A stretch of DNA of 64,000 bases. Source: Clostridium sporogenes. GTDB taxonomy: Bacteria; Bacillota; Clostridia; Clostridiales; Clostridiaceae. Positions 54,679 through 62,636 of this stretch are shown piece after piece. The notes beneath the pieces are model-generated. The model saw nothing but the letters and a program-made list of their open reading frames with translations. It did not search any database and was not told the DNA's origin. Both the position numbers and the translations under genes were made by a program. How positions within the stretch are numbered: position 1 is the stretch's first letter; each line of letters begins with the position of its first letter. Where the stretch lies: positions 930,001 through 994,000 of the forward strand of contig NZ_CP011663.1 of the NCBI RefSeq assembly GCF_001020205.1, read 5' to 3'.

Positions 54679-55706
54679 TGAATAATAAAATATCCGTTAA
54701 AATGGTAGTTGCTTTTTCTTTAATAGTTTTTTTAATTGTTACTTTGGCTGTTGGTATTAGTGGCTTAGTCATGGTATTTCTTTCTCGTTTTAATGTATTT
54801 ACCCAACCTAATCATTTAATTTTATTAGGCTGGTTAGGTATCATCAGCATAATAGTAAGCACAGTGATTGCTCAAATTATAGGGAAAAAGGTACTATCCC
54901 CGATTTCTGATCTTAACAAAGCAACTAAAGAAGTTGCTAAGGGAAATTTTAATACTAGACTTTCAGAAAGTAGCTGGACAGATGAAATAAGAGAAATGGC
55001 ACATAGCTTTAATATAATGACTCATGAATTAGGTAATATTGAAACCTTAAGAGATGATTTCATTAGTAATGTTTCTCATGAATTTAAGACTCCTATTTCA
55101 GCTATTGAAGGCTATGCTACATTGCTACAAGATGATGAATTATCTGATGAAGAACGTAAGGAATATATTCATAAAATACTTATAAGTACAAAAAGATTAT
55201 CTTCTCTTTCAGGGAATATTTTGCAAATAACAGAACTTGAAAATCAAAAGATTTTACCTTTAGAACAAAAATATTATTTAGATGAACAAATCAGACAAAC
55301 TATTTTATTATTTGAATATCAGTGGACAAAAAAAAATATAACTTTAGATATTAATCTAGACAATATTACTTACATTGGAAGTAAAGATTTGTTAGCTCAA
55401 GTATGGCAAAATATTTTAGGGAATGCCATTAAATTTTCTCACCAAAATGGAACAATACAGGTAACATTAACGCAAACAAATAAGGAAGTTTTAATTAAAA
55501 TAAGAGATAATGGTATAGGTATGTCTCAAGAGGTTAAGGACCGAGTGTTTGAAAAGTTTTATCAGGGAGATAGTTCACATTATTCAGATGGGAATGGATT
55601 AGGTTTAGCACTTGTGAAAAGAATTATAGATATATGTGAAGGAACTATAGAAATCTCAAGCCATGAAGGAGTAGGTACAGACTTTATTGTCAAACTTCCT
55701 AAGTAG
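54678..55706 (+). CDS. Sensor histidine kinase
   Basis: 342 aa. Two membrane helices (about 9-33 and 43-65) with a very short extracellular loop, then HAMP (GKKVLSPISDLNKATKEVAKG), HisKA with the phospho-His in FISNVSHEFKTPISAIEGY, and HATPase motifs (NILGNAIKFS, IRDNGIGMS, GNGLGLALVK). The tiny sensor loop fits intramembrane-sensing kinases that rely on a partner transporter, such as the ABC protein next door. The ATG overlaps the response regulator's TGA. Confidence 0.92.
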   Translation: MNNKISVKMVVAFSLIVFLIVTLAVGISGLVMVFLSRFNVFTQPNHLILLGWLGIISIIVSTVIAQIIGKKVLSPISDLNKATKEVAKGNFNTRLSESSWTDEIREMAHSFNIMTHELGNIETLRDDFISNVSHEFKTPISAIEGYATLLQDDELSDEERKEYIHKILISTKRLSSLSGNILQITELENQKILPLEQKYYLDEQIRQTILLFEYQWTKKNITLDINLDNITYIGSKDLLAQVWQNILGNAIKFSHQNGTIQVTLTQTNKEVLIKIRDNGIGMSQEVKDRVFEKFYQGDSSHYSDGNGLGLALVKRIIDICEGTIEISSHEGVGTDFIVKLPK

Positions 55707-56097
55707 AATATTTTATTAAAATAAAAATCATTAATAGCATATATACTGTTAACCTAAATAAAAAAATAATAAACCATTTTCTGTAGATTCATAATAAATG
55801 AAGAGTAGGATAGGTTTAAATATTTTTTGAAAATTAGTTATTGATAATTTTAAACTTGTATGGTTTATTTTTCAAATATTACCTTTTATCATAAGAGACT
55901 TTAGTAAGATAATTAATTCAATATGTAAATTACTTAAGGATTTACTAATTAAAATAGAATTAAATCTTTGAAAAATGAGAATCATAAGAATAAATGTTAA
56001 ATATAAAATAAATATTTATGAAAGATTCTAAATCAGCATATTGAAAAATATAGTTGTAGTAAAAGATTTAAAAAATTTTAGTTTGGAGGTACTTTGA
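55707..56097. other. Gene-free stretch upstream of ilvE
   Basis: AT-rich with no gene. A GTTAACCTAAATAAAAAAATAA segment near 55748 resembles half of the BirA box at 57311 but lacks the second half. No T-box leader motif for ilvE was recognised. Confidence 0.35.
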
Positions 56098-57123
56098 ATG
56101 AACAAAGAAGTAAATATTGATTGGAAAAGCTTGGGGTTTGATTATATAAAGACGGACTTCCGTTATATATCAAAATGGAAAGATGGAAAATGGGATGAAG
56201 GCCAATTAGTTGAAGATAATATGATTAGTATAAATGAATCTTCAACTGCACTTCACTATGGTCAACAATGTTTTGAAGGTTTAAAAGCTTATCGTACAAA
56301 AGATAATAAAATTCAACTTTTTAGACCAGATAGAAATGCAGAACGTATGCAGGATAGTTGTAAACGTATTTTAATGCCAGAAGTTCCAACGGAAAAATTT
56401 ATAGATGCATGTATTAAAGTTGTTAAAGCAAATGAACATTATGTACCACCTTATGGTAGTGGAGCAACTTTGTATCTTAGACCTTTTGTAATAGGTGTTG
56501 GAGATAATATTGGTGTTAAACCGGCTCAAGAATATATATTTTCTGTATTCTGTATACCAGTAGGACCTTATTTTAAGGGTGGAATGGTGCCAGTAAACTT
56601 TACTATAGCAGACTATGATAGAGCAGCTCCATACGGAACCGGTGCAGTAAAAGTTGGGGGTAACTATGCTGGAAGTCTTTATCCACATGAATTAGCTGTG
56701 AAAAAAGGATTTGCAGATTGTATTTATCTTGACCCAGCTACTCACACTAAAATAGAAGAGGTTGGAGCAGCTAACTTTTTTGGAATAATAAAGGATAATA
56801 AATTTATTACTCCAAAATCTCCATCAATTCTTCCAAGTATAACTAAGTATTCGCTTCTTCATATTGCAAAAGAATATTTAAAAATGGAAGTTGAAGAAAG
56901 AGATGTTTTAATTGATAATTTGGATGAATTTAAAGAAGCTGGTGCCTGTGGAACTGCTGCAGTAATAACTCCAATCGGTGGAATAGAATATAAAGGAAAA
57001 TTACATGTGTTCCACAGTGAAACGGAAGTAGGACCTATAACCAAGAAACTTTATGATACACTTTACGGAATTCAATTTGGAGAGGTAGAAGCTCCACAGG
57101 GATGGATTGTAGAAGTTAAATAA
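56098..57123 (+). CDS. ilvE: Branched-chain amino acid aminotransferase
   Basis: 341 aa, full length for class IV (fold type IV) enzymes. Motifs: SSTALHYGQQCFEGLKAYR, LYLRPFVIGVG, the PLP Lys in GTGAVKVGGNYAGSL, and EVGAANFFGI, GACGTAAVITPIG. Reaction: reversible transamination of Leu, Ile and Val with 2-oxoglutarate, PLP-dependent, cytoplasmic. GGAGGT lies before ATG. It is monocistronic, with a nested hairpin downstream. Confidence 0.93.
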   Translation: MNKEVNIDWKSLGFDYIKTDFRYISKWKDGKWDEGQLVEDNMISINESSTALHYGQQCFEGLKAYRTKDNKIQLFRPDRNAERMQDSCKRILMPEVPTEKFIDACIKVVKANEHYVPPYGSGATLYLRPFVIGVGDNIGVKPAQEYIFSVFCIPVGPYFKGGMVPVNFTIADYDRAAPYGTGAVKVGGNYAGSLYPHELAVKKGFADCIYLDPATHTKIEEVGAANFFGIIKDNKFITPKSPSILPSITKYSLLHIAKEYLKMEVEERDVLIDNLDEFKEAGACGTAAVITPIGGIEYKGKLHVFHSETEVGPITKKLYDTLYGIQFGEVEAPQGWIVEVK

Positions 57124-57184
57124 TAGGCTAGAAAATTTCATAATTATAATTTAAAATTTTCTGTTTAATGTGATATTCATATCT

Positions 57185-57250
57185 GAGCCATCATTTCTTA
57201 ATAGATTTATTTTTCTTAGGGTAAATCTATTATAGCAAAGTGATGGCTTA
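57185..57250. terminator. Nested two-stem hairpin downstream of ilvE
   Basis: The outer arms GAGCCATCA (57185-57193) and TGATGGCTTAG (57241-57251) enclose an inner pair, AATAGATTTA (57200-57209) and TAAATCTATT (57222-57231). A short T tract (TTTTTA) follows after GCTA. It could be an elaborate terminator or a structured RNA. Confidence 0.5.
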
Positions 57251-57310
57251 GCTATTTTTAGAATTAATAGTTTCTACAGTTGAATGGGATGAAATAAAAT
57301 TCCAATTTAA

Positions 57311-57363
57311 TTGTTAACCTGAATAAAAAATAGGTTGACGATAGTTTATTCTTATAATATACT
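57311..57363 (+). promoter_or_regulatory. bioY promoter with BirA operator
   Basis: TTGTTAACC (57311-57319), 13-bp spacer, GGTTGACGA (57333-57341): the BirA box pattern. The right half contains TTGACG (57335-57340), which with a 17-bp spacer precedes TATACT (57358-57363). Biotin-dependent repression of bioY is the expected result. Confidence 0.8.
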
Positions 57364-57434
57364 ATTAATAATAAATTTTAAATGTGAAATATAGTATAGC
57401 AATTTAAATAGTATTTATAGGAGTGATATAAAAT

Positions 57435-57983
57435 ATGGGAAAAAAATTAGAAGTAAGAGATATGATATATTCAGCATTATTTGCAACTATTATAGGAGTT
57501 TCAAGTTATATTACTATTCCATTACCTATAAGTCCAGTACCTATAACAGCTCAAAGTTTAGCAGTTATGTTAGCAGGATGTGTTTTAACTCCAATTCAAG
57601 CAGCTCTTAGTATGGTAACTTTTTTATTAATGGGAATTATAGGTATTCCAGTTTTTTCAGGAGGAAGAGCAGGAATTGGTATTATAGTAGGAAAAACTGG
57701 TGGATATTTGATTGGATTCTTCATTGGAGCAATTATAATAAGTCTTTTAGTACGTAAAAATAAATCTTTAGTTAATATGATAATAGCGTGTTTTATCGGA
57801 GGAATTGTAGTAGTACACATTTTAGGTTCAGCATGGCTTGGACAAGTTACTTCTATAGGAATAAAAAAAGCTTTTTTATTAGGATCAGCACCTTTTATAC
57901 CTGGGGATTTAATAAAAGCTGTAGTAGCAGCTTTTATTGGAAGGAAACTAAGCAAATCAATGAAAAGAATTGGAATACAGTAA
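57435..57983 (+). CDS. bioY: Biotin transporter BioY (ECF S component)
   Basis: 182 aa with six membrane helices. Family motifs: SSYITIPLPISPVPITAQSLAVMLAG, GIPVFSGGRAGIGIIVGKTGGYLIGFFIGA, and PGDLIKAVVAAFIGRKL. It binds biotin in the membrane and works with the shared EcfAAT energising module encoded elsewhere. Regulation by BirA is supported by the operator upstream. No bio synthesis genes are adjacent. Confidence 0.94.
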   Translation: MGKKLEVRDMIYSALFATIIGVSSYITIPLPISPVPITAQSLAVMLAGCVLTPIQAALSMVTFLLMGIIGIPVFSGGRAGIGIIVGKTGGYLIGFFIGAIIISLLVRKNKSLVNMIIACFIGGIVVVHILGSAWLGQVTSIGIKKAFLLGSAPFIPGDLIKAVVAAFIGRKLSKSMKRIGIQ

Positions 57984-58219
57984 AAGGAATGAAAAAACAT
58001 AAAAAATATATAAAAAATGTAAAGCTGCAAAAGTAGCTTTAAAAATTGAATAAAATATAATTTTATAAGCTATTAAGTGCTGTGTATACTTAGTAGTTTT
58101 TTTATTGTAAAATATAAAACTCTATAGAGTTATTAATATCATAATTACTAAGTTATTAATATAATAATTTCAGAGGGAATATAATGATTTAATAGATAAT
58201 ATATTTAGAGGTGTTTAAT

Positions 58220-59932
58220 TTGGATAGATTTAGTTTTTTAAAAATGGAGTGGCCTGAAATATATGAATTTATATATAATGCAGAAGAAAAATCAAATGAA
58301 GATTCTAATACAACATTAATTAAATTAGCACAGACAGCAGAACTAATAGCAAAATACATATTAAAGGAAAACCATATTGAAACAAATACTGAAATATTAG
58401 ATGAAATAAATTTATTAAAAGACTGCCACAATTTAAATTCTGATATAGTAGATTTGTTTTATAAAATAATAATTGTTTCAAATAAAGCTATTTATGAGAA
58501 CTATTCTGATTCAATTATAGCAAAGTCATTTTTAGATAAAATGTTTGAAATATTGGTATGGCTTGCAATGGAGTACGGAAAAAGAGACTATAGCAAAGTT
58601 GATTTAAGTAATATGATGCCAAAAGATAAGGATATATTTAATAAATATATTAAAAGTAAATCATATAATAATACAGAAAAAAATATTGAAAATGAAACCA
58701 TTATACAACCATTTACTATAAACAATGAAGAATTTTTTAAAGAAGAAAATAACAATGATATTAATATATATGAGCAGGATGTATTTGAAACAAAGAAAGA
58801 ATTTTATAGAAGAATAAAAAATGATGAGATATTTAGTTTAGGTAGAGTATTTATAGAAAAATCTAATATTAATGAGACGGATAAAGTTGTTGCATTTACA
58901 TTTTCTATATATAAATCAACTCAGATTAAAATACCAATCATAGATATGATATATATAGAAAGAACTGATTTTGAAAATTTATCCATAAAGGAAGAGGTGT
59001 ATACCGTATTTTCAAAATTAGATATTATAGATGATAAAATTTGCATTGATATTAATAATATTTATATTGAAGTGAATAACAATAGATGCAAAGTTCATGC
59101 TGTGGTATTAGATATATCTTACTATGAAAGTTATGAAAAATATAGAAATATTATTTATTCTAAAAAACCTATTCCAACAGGGATGATTAAACTTAATAAA
59201 AATAAGTATGACATTAATAAAAATGAAATGCCCGTTACAATCAATTATTATGATTGGATACAAAAATATATTTTAAATACTAAGGCATATATAGAAATTG
59301 ATAAATATGAAGCAAAAGCTTTATGTAAAGAAAATTTGTATTATATTTTAAATGGAAAACTAGATATTTTTAATGAAAAACTTTTAATAAGAGAATATTA
59401 CATTCAATCCAAAAGTTTAGATAAAAATTTCAAAATAAAGCTTTATAATTCAGACCCAATGAATAAATTAAGATGTTTAGTAGAAGAAGAAGAGATAGTT
59501 GCCATGAATAGTATAGGTGAAATGTATTATAAGGAACAGAGCTATAAAGAAGCAATATATTGGTATAAAAAAGCAGCAGAGAAAGGCAATTCTACTTCTA
59601 TGAGTAATATAGGCTCCATGTATTATAAAGGAAAAGGAGTAGAACAAGATTATAAAAAAGCAATGTATTGGTATAAAAAAGCATCACAGGAAGGAAACTT
59701 TACTGCTATGGGTAATATAGGATTTATGTATTATAATGGGCAAGGGGTAAAGCAAGATTATGAAGAAGCGATGTATTGGTATAAAAAATCCTATAAAGAA
59801 GGTAATTCTGGAATTATGATGAATATAGGAAATATGTATTATGAGGGAAAAGGAGTAATAAAGGACTATAGAAAAGCAATGCAATGTTATAAAAAAGCAT
59901 CACAGATAGATAATTTTAATTTTATTAAGTAG
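58220..59932 (+). CDS. DUF4145-like protein with C-terminal Sel1 repeats
   Basis: About 570 aa from TTG 58220, six bases after GAGGTG; GTG 58211 lies over that site. Residues 1-120 resemble DUF4145 (TTLIKLAQTAELIAKYILKE...DLFYKIIIVSNKAIYENYSDSIIAKSFLDKMFEILVWLA), a domain common in restriction and defence-related proteins. The middle ~270 residues are unrecognised. The C-terminus carries four Sel1/TPR-like repeats (IGxMYYxGxGVxxDYxxAMYWYKKA), a protein-interaction scaffold. Followed by a strong terminator and then the dead stub of a helicase-like gene, its probable former neighbour. Confidence 0.75.
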   Translation: MDRFSFLKMEWPEIYEFIYNAEEKSNEDSNTTLIKLAQTAELIAKYILKENHIETNTEILDEINLLKDCHNLNSDIVDLFYKIIIVSNKAIYENYSDSIIAKSFLDKMFEILVWLAMEYGKRDYSKVDLSNMMPKDKDIFNKYIKSKSYNNTEKNIENETIIQPFTINNEEFFKEENNNDINIYEQDVFETKKEFYRRIKNDEIFSLGRVFIEKSNINETDKVVAFTFSIYKSTQIKIPIIDMIYIERTDFENLSIKEEVYTVFSKLDIIDDKICIDINNIYIEVNNNRCKVHAVVLDISYYESYEKYRNIIYSKKPIPTGMIKLNKNKYDINKNEMPVTINYYDWIQKYILNTKAYIEIDKYEAKALCKENLYYILNGKLDIFNEKLLIREYYIQSKSLDKNFKIKLYNSDPMNKLRCLVEEEEIVAMNSIGEMYYKEQSYKEAIYWYKKAAEKGNSTSMSNIGSMYYKGKGVEQDYKKAMYWYKKASQEGNFTAMGNIGFMYYNGQGVKQDYEEAMYWYKKSYKEGNSGIMMNIGNMYYEGKGVIKDYRKAMQCYKKASQIDNFNFIK

Positions 59933-59944
59933 ATTATAATTGAT

Positions 59945-59984
59945 ATAGGTTACTAAGTATATTATTCTTAGTAACCTATATTTT
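59945..59984 (+). terminator. Terminator of the Sel1-repeat gene
   Basis: ATAGGTTACTAAG (59945-59957) pairs perfectly with 59967-59979, then ATTTT. Confidence 0.85.
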
Positions 59985-60012
59985 AAATTTAGCATAACAA
60001 ATAAACACTATT

Positions 60013-60067
60013 AAATCCTTTATAAGTAAGTTTAAAAAGAATTCTTATTTAATATAATGTATATAAG
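60013..60067. repeat. Direct repeat of the helicase-locus promoter region, copy 1
   Basis: 55 bp starting AAATCCTTTATAAG and ending TATAATGTATATAAG. It matches 61906-61960 at 50 of 55 positions by direct comparison and lies about 100 bp before the dead helicase stub. Confidence 0.75.
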
Positions 60068-60166
60068 ATAATATTGTATTTAGTTGTAGTTGTGAATATA
60101 ATTAGTATTAAATTAAAATATAAATTACGAGATAGGAGGATAAAAATGGGATAAGTAGGTGAAAAA

Positions 60167-60214
60167 ATCAAACTAGAAAGTGGACAAAGTAGAATAGTTA
60201 AACTTCAACTATAA
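60167..60214 (+). pseudogene. Dead 5' stub of the helicase-like gene
   Basis: AGGTGAAAAAATC followed by KLESGQSRIVKLQL and a stop copies the first codons of the intact gene at 62637 (KLESGQNRIVKSKH), except that the ATG is now ATC. Everything after codon 12 is lost. A weak hairpin (60220-60245) follows. Confidence 0.75.
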
Positions 60215-60323
60215 AAATTAAAAATCCGAAATCAAGAAGATTTTTGTTTATCTCCTGTTACAATTAAGTGGTAAATAAAAGGTGCCTTAATAAAATTTAA
60301 TTTTAGATAGGGGGGGATGTATT

Positions 60324-60980
60324 ATGTCAAAAACATATTTTAATCCAGGCTGTGCTTTAAGTATATATAAGCCTGAAATAGAAAATAAAATTTTAAAGTT
60401 TTTGAATGAAAACTACGGGGAGGTTACACTGCACAAAATATGCTGTCACCATAATCCGCAACTTGAGGCAGGCTCATTGATTATCAATGTATGTGCTGGA
60501 TGTGACAGACGTTTTAGAAGCTTATACGAGGGAATATCAACAATTTCTTTATGGGAAGTACTTGATGGATTGGATGCATTTCAATATCCTGACTATAAAG
60601 GCTTGAAGTTGTCGGTACACGATGCCTGTCCTGTGCGTGAAAAGCCACAGGTGCATAAGGCTGTACGTAATTTGCTTAAAAAGATGAACATTGATGTTGT
60701 AGAAACAAAGTTTTCTGGTACGAATTCAATATGCTGCGGAGATGATTTTTATCCTAAGCTCCCGATTGAAAAAGTTCACCAAAAAATGAAGGAACGAGCA
60801 GACGCCATGCCTTGCAACGAGGTTTGTGTATATTGTGTTTCCTGTATCAAATCAATGTATATTGGCGGCAAAACACCTAGACATTTGGTTGATCTTCTAA
60901 TAGGGCAAACAACTGAGCCACAGATATGGGATACAGTGAAGTGGCACGAACAATTACAAGACTATATTGATAAGCATTAA
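60324..60980 (+). CDS. Fe-S-binding protein with two CCG cysteine-rich domains
   Basis: 218 aa. The first domain is NPGCALSIYKPE, then KICCHHNP and CAGCDRR; the second is HDACPVREKP, then ICCGDDFYP and CVYCVSCIKSM. The paired C-x(n)-CCG-x(n)-C-x-x-C pattern is that of heterodisulfide-reductase HdrB/GlpC/LutA-type proteins, which hold an unusual 4Fe-4S cluster or pass electrons. No catalytic partner is adjacent, so the role is open. GGGGGGA lies upstream. Codon use is slightly GC-richer than its surroundings. Confidence 0.82.
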   Translation: MSKTYFNPGCALSIYKPEIENKILKFLNENYGEVTLHKICCHHNPQLEAGSLIINVCAGCDRRFRSLYEGISTISLWEVLDGLDAFQYPDYKGLKLSVHDACPVREKPQVHKAVRNLLKKMNIDVVETKFSGTNSICCGDDFYPKLPIEKVHQKMKERADAMPCNEVCVYCVSCIKSMYIGGKTPRHLVDLLIGQTTEPQIWDTVKWHEQLQDYIDKH

Positions 60981-60994
60981 GGTATAATTTATTA

Positions 60995-61028
60995 TAGACT
61001 ATTAATTATAATTAGTAGTCTATTTTTT
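60995..61028 (+). terminator. Terminator of the CCG-domain gene
   Basis: TAGACTATTAATT (60995-61007) pairs (one G-U) with 61010-61022, followed by T6. Confidence 0.8.
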
Positions 61029-61155
61029 CCTTCAAAAATAAAATATTACATATAAAAGAGTGTTAAGATATATTTATAAACTATATATCAATAGTAACAT
61101 ATTATAAACTAAAAATTATTTATATTAGTTACTATAAATAAAGAGAGGTTTTATT

Positions 61156-61803
61156 ATGAAAGTAATTGACTTAACCCATACTATTTCAAAAAATATGCCA
61201 GTTTATCCAGGCACAGAAAAACCAAAATTAGAAGTTAAAAGTACATATGATAAAGACGGTTTTAAAGAAACTTTATTAACTATGTTTTCGCATACAGGAA
61301 CTCATATGGATTCACCTGCACATTTATTTCCTGAAAGAACAAATTTAGATTCATTTTTACCAGAACAATTTATAGGAAAAGGATTGGTTATTGACTGTAG
61401 TGATTTAAAAGAAGGTGAAAAAATTGACATAAAATATATTGAATGTGTAAAAGAAAAAGCTAATAAGGCAGATTTTATTTTGTTTCATACTGGTTGGGAT
61501 AGGTATTGGAGGACAGATTTTTATTTTAAAGATTATCCTTGTATTACAGAAGAGGTTGCCCAGTACTTAATATATAATAAAAAAAAGGGCGTTGGAGTAG
61601 ATGTTATAGGTATTGATCCTATTTCAGATGAAAATTTAACTATTCATCGAAAGCTTTTTTTAAAAACTGATATAGTTGTTATTGAAAATCTCACTAGATT
61701 AGGGGAAGTTGGAAATGAACTATTTACATTTTGTGCCCTTCCAATAAAATATGAAAATTCTGATGGAGCACCTATTCGTGCGATAGCCATTTTACAGGAT
61801 TAG
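61156..61803 (+). CDS. Cyclase-family metal hydrolase (kynurenine formamidase-like)
   Basis: 215 aa. MKVIDLTHTISKNMPVYPGTEKP opens the cyclase/arylformamidase fold. The metal-binding motif is SHTGTHMDSPAH (H-x-G-T-H-x-D-x-x-x-H), and the later GVDVIGIDPISDE and ENLTRLGEV match the family. Proteins of this type hydrolyse N-formyl-kynurenine or related amides; no kynurenine pathway genes are nearby, so the substrate is unknown. AGAGAGG lies before ATG. Monocistronic. Confidence 0.88.
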   Translation: MKVIDLTHTISKNMPVYPGTEKPKLEVKSTYDKDGFKETLLTMFSHTGTHMDSPAHLFPERTNLDSFLPEQFIGKGLVIDCSDLKEGEKIDIKYIECVKEKANKADFILFHTGWDRYWRTDFYFKDYPCITEEVAQYLIYNKKKGVGVDVIGIDPISDENLTIHRKLFLKTDIVVIENLTRLGEVGNELFTFCALPIKYENSDGAPIRAIAILQD

Positions 61804-61905
61804 TTGCTATAATAATTAAAGTAATATAATGGAGATAATATTTTCCACGATAGTTTATTTTATGAAGTATTTAAAAGTAATATAGTTAAGTTATAACATA
61901 CCAAC

Positions 61906-61960
61906 AAATCCTTTATAAGCAAGTTTAAAAAAAATTGTTATTTGGTATAATGTATATAAG
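61906..61960. repeat. Direct repeat of the helicase-locus promoter region, copy 2
   Basis: Same 55-bp unit as 60013-60067. It includes TATAAT at 61946-61951, a likely -10 for the S23 gene and possibly the helicase-like gene. Confidence 0.75.
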
Positions 61961-61970
61961 CGTAGTTACT

Positions 61971-62097
61971 AATTATCAATGTACAAATGATCAATTAAGG
62001 ATAAAACTCCAAAGGAGTTTTTAAAAATTGGGCGGAGATTTTGACCTTAATTGAAAAGTGAGTATTAATAGTTGAGCATTGATCATTGTATTAATTA
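61971..62097. repeat. Structured direct repeat, left copy (flanks S23 gene)
   Basis: Starts AATTATCAATGTACAAATG. The outer arms ACAAATGATCAAT and ATTGATCATTGT pair; inside is the hairpin AAACTCC-aaa-GGAGTTT followed by T's. It aligns along its length with 62496-62618. Confidence 0.7.
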
Positions 62098-62143
62098 TTA
62101 TAAGAATGTTGATAAGCATAGTATCTAAATTTTTAGGGGTGTA

Positions 62144-62490
62144 ATGTATTCAAATATTATAGTTGATAAATCTTTTAAATTTGCAGTAAACATTGTTGAG
62201 TTGTATAAAATAATGATAAATGTTAAAAAAGAGTATGTATTATCAAAACAATTATTAAGATCAGGGACTAGTATAGGTGCAAATGTAAAAGAAGGGATCA
62301 AGACTATTAGCAAGGCTGATTTTAGAAATAAGATGAGTATTGCATTAAGGAAGCTAATGGAACAGAATATTGGTTAAAGCTAATGGTAGAAAGCAAAATA
62401 CTTCAGAAAAACGAGATGGATATTCTATTACAAGATTGTAAAAAAATATGTAGGATATTAAGTAGTATAGTAAAAACAAGTAAAGAATAA
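62144..62490 (+). pseudogene. Four-helix-bundle (S23/IVP) protein gene, frameshifted
   Basis: ATG 62144 gives the N-terminus of the S23/IVP family: YSNIIVDKSFKFAVNIVELY, LSKQLLRSGTSIGANVKEG, and KADFRNKMSIAL. Then one missing A (GCATTAAGG) shifts the frame and stops it at 62377. The correct frame continues WLKLMVESKILQKNEMDILL, then CKKICRILSSIVKTSKE, to TAA 62490. Related proteins are encoded in 23S rRNA intervening sequences and, as Avd, in diversity-generating retroelements. Here the gene is flanked on both sides by a ~125-bp structured repeat. Confidence 0.8.
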
Positions 62491-62495
62491 TTTGC

Positions 62496-62618
62496 AATTA
62501 TCAGTATACAAATGATCAATTAAATAGAAAACTTCAAAGAAGTTTTTTAAAATCGGGATTTAATTTCCATATTAATCCAAAGTTGAATATTAATAATTGA
62601 GTACTGATCATTTAATTA
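62496..62618. repeat. Structured direct repeat, right copy (flanks S23 gene)
   Basis: Starts AATTATCAGTATACAAATG. Outer arms AAATGATCA and TGATCATTT; inner hairpin AAACTTC-aaa-GAAGTTT with T's. Compared with the left copy the stem pair C-G is T-A, a compensated change. It ends 18 bp before the helicase-like gene's ATG. Confidence 0.7.
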
Positions 62619-62636
62619 GGTTTAGGAGGTGAAAAA

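Noticed and set aside
60119..60149. AGGAGG plus ATG (GGA TAA) before the helicase stub
   Set aside because: Codes only two residues; treated as part of the decayed 5' region.
61971..62618. Diversity-generating retroelement suggested by the Avd-like fold
   Set aside because: No reverse transcriptase and no template/variable repeat pair with adenine-biased differences; the flanking repeats differ in a structure-preserving way instead.
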